A stretch of DNA of 9,914 nt, from contig JAWLCG010000179.1 in assembly GCA_041687295.1 (NCBI GenBank), forward strand, positions 1 through 9,914, given 5' to 3'. The number at the start of each line of letters is the position of its first letter. Position 1 is the stretch's first letter. Both the position numbers and the translations under genes were made by a program. This DNA is from JAWLCG01 sp041687295 (lineage in GTDB: Bacteria; Planctomycetota; Phycisphaerae; SM23-33; FEN-1343). Of the stretch, positions 1-5,187 are shown piece after piece. The notes beneath the pieces were generated by a model. That model was not told the DNA's origin. It was given only the letters and a program-made list of their open reading frames with translations, and ran no database searches.

Positions 1-318
1 ATGGGCATGGAGATCAGCCGCCAGGCCGCACAGCAACGCTTCAGCCCGACGACCGACCCGAGCGAAGCGACGACCCCGAAGCAACGCGTCATCCGCCGCG
101 TCAACGCCTTCAACGAGATGGCGATCCTCGGCCGCGAGCAGGCCGACGGCTGGCACCTCGTCGGTTTCGGTGCTGGCAAGCTCGTCGTCGAGGCGTCGGA
201 TCATCTGTGGGAACACCAGCGGCTGACCTTCGCCGGGCATCCGCTGCTGCGCAGCATGGAACGGGACCAGTGGCAGATCGTCGGTGTCTGGGGCCCGTGG
301 ACCTACCTCAAGCGGCCC
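1..318 (+). CDS. DUF4177-like small protein, 3' end missing
   Basis: Small hypothetical protein of about 106 residues. It appears to hold two copies of a short motif: residues ~35-62 (EMAILGREQADGWHLVGFG) and ~75-104 (WEHQRL, then DQWQIVGVWGPWTYLKRP). The pattern of aromatic strand, helix, GW-x-x-VG turn and a closing KRP resembles DUF4177/DUF2812-type domains, whose function is unknown. Third codon position is G or C in 36 of the first 40 codons, against 23 of 40 for the opposite strand in the same register, so the plus strand is the coding one. Such proteins normally stop just after the KR(P) motif. Here no stop follows, and the frame runs on antisense through the GH172 gene to 1464. The 3' end is therefore probably lost at a breakpoint near 310-335. 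The ATG at position 1 sits on the window edge, so the true start may be upstream. Family assignment is by pattern only. Confidence 0.55.
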
Positions 319-1215
319 GCCGGCGCCGCAGCAGCCGATCTGCTGGATGGTCACCCGGCAGTCGCGATCGAACCAGATCGGGTCGGGCACATGCCAGCGG
401 TAGAAGCTGTAGGCGTGCGCCCCCCCGTCGGCGATGGGACAGCCGGCGTAGGTCGACGCGAACGCCTTGAGGCCCCAGGCGTCGCCGATGTAGTCCTCCA
501 CGCCGGTGCCCACGAGCGTGGGTGCGTCGGGGGCGTCGCCGTCGAGGCAGACCTTCACCTCGCCTTCGCCCCACCAGCTGCCGTAGCGGGCGTCGGCGTG
601 GACGCTGAAGCAGGCGCCCAGGAACCGCCCCGAGCCGCTCACGCGGGGCAGGACGGTGAAGTCCTCGCCCAGGCGCGTGGGCCGTTCGCGCCGCCAGTGG
701 GCATGCAGGTAGAGCGCGTCGTCGGCCACCGCGTCGCACAGCTCGTAGTTGACGTCGTAGAACAGGTGGTCCAGCCGGCGGTCGGTGTCGTTGGTCAGCA
801 CGATCCGGGCCCCCCGGCGGAAGGGCATGGGGATGTGGCACAGGAACGATCGGCCCTCGGCATCGCTGAACAGGGCGCTGTCGAAGGCCGTCCGCCGCCC
901 GCAGCCGACGCCGAAGAAGTCGCCCAGCGGGGCACTGACGGCCGGCGTCTCGGCGCCGTCCCAGAGCATCTCCAGCCGCAGGCCGCGGAGCATCGTCGCC
1001 GAGCGGTCGGAGATCGTCAGCCAGATCCGCCGCACCACGCCGGGCCCCTCGGCCTGCATGAGCGTGTGAGCCTCGCCCGGCTCGAGCGTGTCGGCGGGGT
1101 GACCCTTGGCGCCGCGGTTCTCGCGGGCCCCGCCGCCCTTGCGGCCCAGGGGGTTCTCGAAGCTCGCCCACCGCGTCCGCACGCCGGCGGGCCGACAAAA
1201 CAGCGGAGTGCTCAT
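319..1215 (-). CDS. DUF2961 / GH172 family glycosidase, C-terminally truncated
   Basis: Reading down from ATG 1215 gives about 298 recognisable residues of a DUF2961 protein, the family now called glycoside hydrolase GH172 (characterised members act on fructofuranosides and arabinofuranosides). Visible motifs are FENPLGRKGGGARENRGAKG (residues ~19-38), PLGDFFGVG, WWGEGEVKVCLDGD, TLVGTGVEDYIGDAWG, the CPIADG segment, YRWHVPDPIWF and DCRVTIQQIG. E219 and E240 lie 21 residues apart, matching the spacing I recall for the catalytic glutamate pair of characterised GH172 enzymes. Minus-strand GC3 is 37 of 40 codons across 361-480. An AAGGA lies 7 nt before the ATG. Family members run roughly 350-400 residues; here similarity stops just after QQIG, where codon bias switches to the plus strand. 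The frame stays open to position 1 without a stop, but that part does not look coding. No signal peptide is seen. It lies downstream of the URO-D-like gene on the same strand. Confidence 0.85.
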
Positions 1216-1305
1216 CGGGGCGTCCTTTCCAACGGACAGACGCGCCCCGGGCACCGTGGCCACGGCGCCGGGGGCGCGGGTCGCTTAGGTCTTACCTCGG
1301 AAAAC

Positions 1306-1345
1306 CTCTGTGTCGTTCCTCTGTGTTCTCTGTGTTCTCTGTGGC
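1306..1345. repeat. 9-bp-period CTCTGTGTT repeat
   Basis: CTCTGTGTT at 1319-1327 and 1328-1336 is followed by CTCTGTGGC at 1337-1345. A further CTCTGTGT lies at 1306-1313, out of phase after a 5-nt spacer. The repeat sits in the gap between two same-strand genes. Its spurious translations read as runs such as TENTENTEE on the minus strand, a pattern I recognise as a recurrent phantom peptide in environmental genomes. It is more pyrimidine-rich and less GC-rich than its surroundings. Function unknown. Confidence 0.75.
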
Positions 1346-1355
1346 CCAGGTCTTC

Positions 1356-1383
1356 CGTCTTCGAAGACGCCGGGCATGCCCGG
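1356..1383. repeat. Two abutting 14-bp perfect palindromes
   Basis: CGTCTTCGAAGACG (1356-1369) is directly followed by CCGGGCATGCCCGG (1370-1383). Each is a perfect 14-bp self-complementary palindrome with no central spacer, and nothing separates the two. They lie between the URO-D-like gene and the GH172 gene, just past the 9-bp repeats. They could be part of the same dispersed intergenic element, or protein-binding sites. Confidence 0.7.
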
Positions 1384-1397
1384 GGCTATATGAAGGC

Positions 1398-1424
1398 GCC
1401 GGGCTTCGCGTTTCTCGCCCCGGC
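1398..1424 (-). terminator. Weak hairpin directly after the URO-D-like stop
   Basis: GCCGGG (1398-1403) pairs with CCCGGC (1419-1424) around a 15-nt loop, immediately after the TAG stop on the minus strand. No T-run follows, so it is not a classical intrinsic terminator. It may only stabilise the 3' end. Confidence 0.25.
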
Positions 1425-2546
1425 CTACTGCATGCCGAACATCTGCTCTTTGAGGTCGAGGTAGTAGAGGTAGTTCTCCTGGGGCACGTTGGGCGGGCAG
1501 CGGTGGTCGCAGAAGGGGATGAAGCCGCCCTTGGCCACGTATGGGGCGAGGCTCTCGAGGTACTCCTTGATGGCCTGGCGGCTGCGGGCGAGGACCATCT
1601 TGTCCACGCCGCCCATGATCCGCAGCTCGGGGCCATACTTGTCGAGGATCTCGCCGGGATGGCCCGAGCAGTGGACCTCGAAGGGGAACATCGTGTTGAT
1701 GCCGCCCTCGAGGAAGTAGGGGATCACCTGGCGGATGTCGCCGTCGCAGTCGGTCCACCAGATGTCGATGCCGGCGGCCCGCAGCTTCTTACTGATCCGC
1801 TGGTAGCGGGGCACCAGCAGGTCCTTGAAGAACCACAGCGGCACCAGCGGGCCCGAGCGGAAGCAGATGTCCTCCCAGGCGCTGGCGGCGTCGAAGTCGA
1901 TCTCTCCGAGCACCTGGTCGAGGAAGTGCTCGACGAGCTGGCAGCTGGTCTCGACCATGTCCTCGACCATGGCGGGGTAGTCGTAGAGTGCGTAGGCGAG
2001 CCCCTCGGCGGTGAGCATGTCGCGGATCTTGCCGATCATCGAGCCGCAGTTGACCGCCAGCGGGTAGTCGCGGTCGGTGGGGTGGTTTTTCCTGACGGCG
2101 GCGACGTCGATCTTGCGGGCGGGGTCGTCCACGTTGAACCGCTCTTCCTTGGCCCGCTTCCAGTCGTCGGGGGTCTGGATGGTGGCCTTGATGAAGTGCG
2201 GAATGGTGCTGTGGCCATCCTTGGGCATCTCGGCCAGCAGCCCGTCGCTGTTGATGAGGGTCTTGTGGGTGGGCGTCTCCTCGACGACCCGATGCTCGAA
2301 GCCCGGGTGCATCCACACGCGCCCGCCGACGCCGCCCATGTTGTCGAAGCTGAAGAACTGGTCGGCCTGCCAGTTGTTGGTGATGTTGTTCTCGACGAAG
2401 ATCGGCCAGACGGAGAAGTTCTCCTCCCAGTAGCCGAACTCCATGTTGAAGCAGCGATCGACCGGGCGATAGTGCATCTGGTTGTTGAACCGCTGGCGGT
2501 CGGTCATCGTGCCCTTCCACTTGGGGCGGATCGGCGTAACGGCCAT
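1425..2546 (-). CDS. Uroporphyrinogen decarboxylase-like protein
   Basis: A 373-residue protein of the URO-D superfamily, the group that includes haem-pathway HemE and the zinc-dependent corrinoid/CoM methyltransferases MtaA and CmuA. It looks closer to the methyltransferase-like branch than to true HemE. Visible segments are an aromatic N-terminal region (FNMEFGYWEENFSVWP, ~33-48), TDCDGD (265-270), EVHCSGHPGEILDKYGPELR (~290-309), GGVDK (312-316) and CDHRCPPNV (346-354). The Cys and His residues at 292-296 and 346-350 are candidate metal ligands, by analogy with the His-x-Cys...Cys site of MtaA. The start is fixed by AGGAG at 2553-2557, six bases before the ATG; the frame is open much further upstream, but only antisense to the divergent dehydrogenase. 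It is divergent from the dehydrogenase at 2751 and 209 nt upstream of the GH172 gene. A role in demethylation of a sugar or C1 compound is possible; the substrate cannot be read. Confidence 0.85.
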   Translation of the reverse strand: MAVTPIRPKWKGTMTDRQRFNNQMHYRPVDRCFNMEFGYWEENFSVWPIFVENNITNNWQADQFFSFDNMGGVGGRVWMHPGFEHRVVEETPTHKTLINSDGLLAEMPKDGHSTIPHFIKATIQTPDDWKRAKEERFNVDDPARKIDVAAVRKNHPTDRDYPLAVNCGSMIGKIRDMLTAEGLAYALYDYPAMVEDMVETSCQLVEHFLDQVLGEIDFDAASAWEDICFRSGPLVPLWFFKDLLVPRYQRISKKLRAAGIDIWWTDCDGDIRQVIPYFLEGGINTMFPFEVHCSGHPGEILDKYGPELRIMGGVDKMVLARSRQAIKEYLESLAPYVAKGGFIPFCDHRCPPNVPQENYLYYLDLKEQMFGMQ

Positions 2547-2622
2547 GGCTGACTCCTGATAGCGGGCGTCGGGGGTGGCCGGGGCACCTGCGCAGCGCCG
2601 CCCGGCCGGTCGCGTTGGAGGG

Positions 2623-2651
2623 AGCCTACAGGCCCGCCGGCGAATGTGCAA
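2623..2651 (-). promoter_or_regulatory. Possible promoter of the URO-D-like gene
   Basis: On the minus strand TTGCAC (2646-2651) is followed after 17 nt by TAGGCT (2623-2628). Both hexamers match the sigma70 consensus only partly (TTG of the -35; T, A and final T of the -10). The case rests mainly on placement: the -35 lies inside one arm of the inverted repeat at 2641-2684, mirrored by a similar element for the opposite gene. Confidence 0.3.
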
Positions 2652-2684
2652 GGGCCTATCGTCCCTGATGGACCCTTGCATTCG
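2641..2684. promoter_or_regulatory. Inverted repeat, candidate operator for the divergent pair
   Basis: CGAATG-TG-CAAGGG (2641-2654) is the reverse complement of CCCTTGCATTCG (2673-2684) apart from a 2-nt TG insertion in the left arm. The inner 8 bp, TGCAAGGG and CCCTTGCA, pair perfectly. The 18-nt spacer puts the arm centres about 26 bp apart. It lies in the middle of the 204-nt gap between two divergently transcribed genes, so a dimeric regulator binding here could control both. No regulator gene is present in the window. Confidence 0.5.
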
Positions 2685-2703
2685 GGGCTCGTCCTGGTAG
2701 AAA
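2676..2703 (+). promoter_or_regulatory. Possible promoter of the dehydrogenase gene
   Basis: TTGCAT (2676-2681), 16-nt spacer, then TAGAAA (2698-2703), the latter matching TATAAT at 4 of 6 positions. This is the only A-rich stretch in the gap. The -35 lies in the right arm of the inverted repeat. A transcript would start near 2710 and carry the hairpin at 2716-2734. Confidence 0.35.
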
Positions 2704-2715
2704 ATGGCCCCTTTG

Positions 2716-2734
2716 GGCCCCGGCTCCCGGGGCC
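2716..2734 (+). other. Strong leader hairpin before the dehydrogenase ribosome site
   Basis: GGCCCCGG (2716-2723) pairs perfectly with CCGGGGCC (2727-2734) around a CTC loop. The 3' foot is 5 nt before the GGGAG ribosome-binding site (2740-2744). It could hinder ribosome loading or stabilise the message. No T-run follows, so it is unlikely to be an attenuator of the intrinsic type. Confidence 0.5.
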
Positions 2735-2750
2735 GATACGGGAGTACCCA

Positions 2751-3932
2751 GTGAGCGCGGAAAAGCCTGTTCGCTACGGCGTGATCAGTGCGGGCCGAAT
2801 GGCCTGCTACACGATGACCGAGCTGATGCGGAACCACCCAGCCGCCGAGCCGGTGGCATGGTACGAGCTGGACCCCGTTCGGGCGGACACGGCCGAGCGC
2901 CTGCCGAGCCTGCGCCGCCTCGGCCTGGCCGAGTGCGACAGCCTCGAGAGCCTGCTGGCCCGCGAGGACGTCGACGTGATCCTGAACGTCACGCCGCACT
3001 ACGCCCACGCCGAGACCAGCATCGCCGCCCTGCGGGCCGGGCGGACCGTGATCTGCGAGAAGCCCCCCGCCTGCAGCCGGCAGGAGATCGGCGACATGGT
3101 TGCCGCCAGCCGTTCCGCCGGCGATCGGCTGATGGTGCACTTTCAGCACGTGCTGCGCCCGGCGACGCGCTGGCTGGGCGAGGCCATCCGCGCGGGCCGG
3201 CTGGGGCGCATCCGCCGCGTGCGATGCCAGACCCTCTGGTGGCGCGAGCCGAGCTACTACGGGCGCGTCCCCTGGGCGGGCCGGCGGGAGTTCCAGGGCC
3301 GGCCCGTGCTTGACGGGGCCCTGACCAACCAGACGATCCACTTCCTCAACCAGATGCTCGTGCTCGCCCAGCGCAGCGGCGAGGGCCACGTCGCCCCCGT
3401 CGCCGATCTGCGGGCGGCCCTGTACCGCTTCCACTCCGCCAGCTACCTGGAGATGGAGGACACCGCCGTCGCCGTCGGCACGCTGGCCAATGACGACCGC
3501 ACCGAGTTCGTCTTCGCCGGCACGGTCTGCGCGAGCGGCTCGGGCGGCCAGGACCGCCTCAGCGAGTACGCGGGCATCCCCGAGACCCACCAGATCCTCA
3601 TCGAGGGCGAACGGGGCCGGGCGATGTGGGACGGCTCGGCCCGGCTGGAGATCGACGGGGAGGCCCCGGAGGTCTTCGACCGCCCCGACGGGTCCTGGCC
3701 CTTCTACTTCCACGTCCGCGACGTGCTGGCGGGACGGGCTGGCCGCATTACCCCCATCGAGCAGGCCGCCCACACGATGGACTTCATCTTCCGCACCTAC
3801 GAGTCCGCCAACGGCCAGGCCATTTTCGATCGGCCCTGGGAGCACCACCCCACCGTCGCCGACACGCTCCGCCAGTGCGTCGAGCAGCTCAAGCTGCCCG
3901 CCGAGCTGGACCGCCCGCCCACTTGGGCATAG
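2751..3932 (+). CDS. Gfo/Idh/MocA family NAD(P)-dependent oxidoreductase
   Basis: A 393-residue cytosolic dehydrogenase of the Gfo/Idh/MocA family, which oxidises or reduces sugars, inositols and their derivatives. The N-terminal Rossmann fold begins YGVISAGRMA (9-18) and continues through DVILNVTPHYAHAE (~75-88) to the diagnostic ICEKPPACS (101-109), which contains the catalytic-lysine EKP motif. The C-terminal half carries DGALTNQTIHFLNQM (188-202), the family's substrate-site helix: H197 is kept, and the usual Asp is Asn193, a replacement seen in many family members. I chose the GTG at 2751 because GGGAG lies at 2740-2744, six bases upstream, and residues just after it match the usual family N-terminus. 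An in-frame ATG at 2646 would add 35 unconserved residues read from the promoter region. It is divergent from the URO-D-like gene. The TAG stop coincides with the first bases of a dispersed repeat. The substrate is not predictable. Confidence 0.9.
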   Translation: MSAEKPVRYGVISAGRMACYTMTELMRNHPAAEPVAWYELDPVRADTAERLPSLRRLGLAECDSLESLLAREDVDVILNVTPHYAHAETSIAALRAGRTVICEKPPACSRQEIGDMVAASRSAGDRLMVHFQHVLRPATRWLGEAIRAGRLGRIRRVRCQTLWWREPSYYGRVPWAGRREFQGRPVLDGALTNQTIHFLNQMLVLAQRSGEGHVAPVADLRAALYRFHSASYLEMEDTAVAVGTLANDDRTEFVFAGTVCASGSGGQDRLSEYAGIPETHQILIEGERGRAMWDGSARLEIDGEAPEVFDRPDGSWPFYFHVRDVLAGRAGRITPIEQAAHTMDFIFRTYESANGQAIFDRPWEHHPTVADTLRQCVEQLKLPAELDRPPTWA

Positions 3933-4140
3933 GGCGGGCACCGCCCGCCACGAAGGAGCCAGGGCGAGCCTGGGCCGTATGGAGTGCGGCGATGCAATCG
4001 CCGCTTTGGCTCGCGGGCGGCCGGCCCAGCCGGGGCCACCGGCTCGCGGCCGAGCCAGCCAAAGCGGCGAGTTCTTCGCCGCACTCCATAATGCCCGGGC
4101 ACGGTGGATGGAGGTCCGCGGCGGGCCATGCCCGCCCTAC
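3930..4140. repeat. Repeat element bounded by inverted TAGGGCGGGCA words
   Basis: TAGGGCGGGCA at 3930-3940 and its exact reverse complement at 4129-4139 enclose 188 nt that hold the composite palindrome at 3978-4090. At the left end GGCGGGC (3933-3939) also pairs with GCCCGCC (3943-3949) across a 3-nt loop, forming a hairpin at the stop codon of the dehydrogenase gene that could act as a terminator or mRNA end. The 20 bases from 3930 recur exactly, inverted, at 5104-5123. The right end directly abuts the AGGAG ribosome site of the next gene. No coding potential is seen inside. Confidence 0.7.
3978..4090. repeat. Composite palindromic element, MITE/REP-like
   Basis: The outer arm TATGGAGTGCGGCG (3978-3991) pairs with CGCCGCACTCCATA (4077-4090), 14 of 14. 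After a 7-nt internal loop on each side, CGCCGCTTTGGCT (3999-4011) pairs with AGCCAAAGCGGCG (4057-4069), 13 of 13. The 45-nt centre is very GC-rich and partly self-complementary. Antisense and sense translations contain ECGD and QSGE/QSGD words, which I recognise as phantom peptides from dispersed planctomycete intergenic repeats. Ends are TA...TA, compatible with either a TA target duplication or simple palindromy. A second copy starts at 9901. Confidence 0.8.
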
Positions 4141-4153
4141 AGGAGAAGATTCC

Positions 4154-4924
4154 ATGCGCGTAATGACCTGCAACGTCCGCTGCAGCGGCGCCCGCGACGG
4201 CGAAAATGACTGGGTGCATCGCAAAGACGTCTGTGCGGCCGTCATGCTGTCGCGCGAGCCCGACGTGATCTGCTGCCAGGAGGTGTGGGACGACCAGGTG
4301 GTCGACCTGCGCGATCGGCTGGGCGGCTACGCATGGTTCGGCACGATCGACGAGCCGACGACCCGCCGGCCGGTGAATTCGATCTTCTACCGCAGGGATC
4401 GCTTTGAGCGGCTCTCGGCGGGCAGCTACTGGCTGAGCGAAACGCCCCACGTGTGCGGCTCGCGGAGTTGGGACAGCGACTGCGTCCGCCTGGCGACGTG
4501 GCTGCGGCTGATCGAGCGGGCCAGCGGGCGCGAGCTGCGGATCGTCAACACCCATCTCGACCACGTCAGTCAGGCCGCCCGCGAAGGCCAGGCCGGGATC
4601 ATCAACGAGGATGCCGCCGCCTACGCCGCGGACTACCCGCAGATCCTCACCGGCGACATGAACGCCGCCCCGGGCAACCCGGCCATCGAGCGCTTCCTCG
4701 CCACCGGCTGGCGTGACGCCTGGCAGGACGCCCACGGCCTGGCGGAGACTGGGACGACCTTTCACGGCTTCCGGGGGGCGGACTACGACAGAGACAAGGG
4801 GCGGATCGACTGGATCTTCACCCGCGGCGGTGTCCGGGCCATCGGCGGCGAGGTTGCCCGCGATGCCCCCCAAGGCCGATACCCCAGCGACCACTACTTC
4901 CTGACGGCCGACCTGGAATTGTAG
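4154..4924 (+). CDS. Endonuclease/exonuclease/phosphatase (EEP) family hydrolase
   Basis: A 256-residue, single-domain metal-dependent phosphohydrolase of the EEP (DNase I-like) fold. The family cleaves phosphodiester or phosphomonoester bonds in nucleic acids, lipids or sugar phosphates. The ordered motifs are complete: TCNVR with N7, CCQEVW with E43 (Mg binding), VNTHLDH (131-137), TGDMNAAPGNPA with D168 and N170, GRIDWIF with D219, and YPSDHYFLTADL with the D246-H247 catalytic pair at the C-terminus. YWLSETPHVCGSRSWD (~92-107) is typical of the small bacterial EEP subgroup usually annotated only as a family member. No signal peptide is apparent, so it is probably cytosolic. The start has AGGAG at 4141-4145, eight bases before the ATG, and that site directly abuts the repeat ending at 4140. 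A candidate terminator follows at 5129-5162. The substrate is unknown. Confidence 0.88.
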   Translation: MRVMTCNVRCSGARDGENDWVHRKDVCAAVMLSREPDVICCQEVWDDQVVDLRDRLGGYAWFGTIDEPTTRRPVNSIFYRRDRFERLSAGSYWLSETPHVCGSRSWDSDCVRLATWLRLIERASGRELRIVNTHLDHVSQAAREGQAGIINEDAAAYAADYPQILTGDMNAAPGNPAIERFLATGWRDAWQDAHGLAETGTTFHGFRGADYDRDKGRIDWIFTRGGVRAIGGEVARDAPQGRYPSDHYFLTADLEL

Positions 4925-4927
4925 TAG

Positions 4928-5060
4928 ACCGTCCAGCCTCGAATGCGGGGTGCCACGGCTGCGCTGTGTGCGGCCGTGCAGGATCCAGCGGCCCAGGCAA
5001 CCGCACGGCTGCAAACAGCGCAGCCGTGGCACCCGCACTTGTCATTCCTGGCTGGACAGT
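4928..5060. repeat. Second composite palindromic element
   Basis: The outer arms ACCGTCCAGCC (4928-4938) and GGCTGGACAGT (5050-5060) pair at 10 of 11 positions. Inside, GGTGCCACGGCTGCGCTGT (4949-4967) pairs perfectly with its 19-nt complement at 5015-5033. An innermost pair, GCGGCCGTGC (near 4970) with GCACGGCTGC (5003-5012), matches 9 of 10. The right arm appears to carry a few extra bases at 5036-5045. The design (nested stems separated by internal loops) resembles the element at 3978-4090, but the sequence is different. No protein-coding signal. Confidence 0.75.
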
Positions 5061-5124
5061 GTAGGGCGGGCATGGCTCGCGAGGGGCGCGCTGGCGCCAT
5101 CGCGGCGGGCGGTGCCCGCCCTAC
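5061..5124. repeat. Short element with 12-bp terminal inverted repeats
   Basis: GTAGGGCGGGCA (5061-5072) and TGCCCGCCCTAC (5113-5124) are exact inverted copies around a 40-nt GC-rich centre. It begins at the base after the preceding palindrome ends. The right part repeats, inverted, the 20 bases found at the end of the dehydrogenase gene (3930-3949). Confidence 0.7.
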
Positions 5125-5128
5125 GAAC

Positions 5129-5162
5129 CGAGGCCGGCGCCACGGGGGTGGCGCCGGCCTCG
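5129..5162. terminator. Perfect 15-bp hairpin between convergent genes
   Basis: CGAGGCCGGCGCCAC (5129-5143) pairs with its exact complement at 5148-5162 around a GGGG loop. It lies 25 nt beyond the topA stop on the minus strand and about 200 nt beyond the EEP stop on the plus strand, so it could end both transcripts. There is no T-run on either side, so intrinsic termination by the classical mechanism is not assured. Confidence 0.55.
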
Positions 5163-5187
5163 ATTATGTCGTACCGCGGGATGGAGC

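Noticed and set aside
1..1464. A single 487-codon plus-strand gene
   Set aside because: Only the first ~106 residues look like a protein. The rest is antisense to a clear GH172 gene, and the strand bias of GC3 reverses near 312.
1323..2552. 409-codon plus-strand frame
   Set aside because: Antisense to the URO-D-like gene; composition is rich in Val, Gly and Glu with no recognisable motif.
2547..3941. N-terminal extension of the URO-D-like protein to 838 residues
   Set aside because: The extension is antisense to the dehydrogenase gene and crosses the intergenic region. A good ribosome site marks the ATG at 2546.
3943..4153. Transposon with its own transposase
   Set aside because: The element is only about 210 bp and has no coding frame with protein-like composition, so at most it is non-autonomous.
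3930..5162. CRISPR array
   Set aside because: The repeats are inverted pairs of different families with unequal spacing, not direct repeats with regular spacers.
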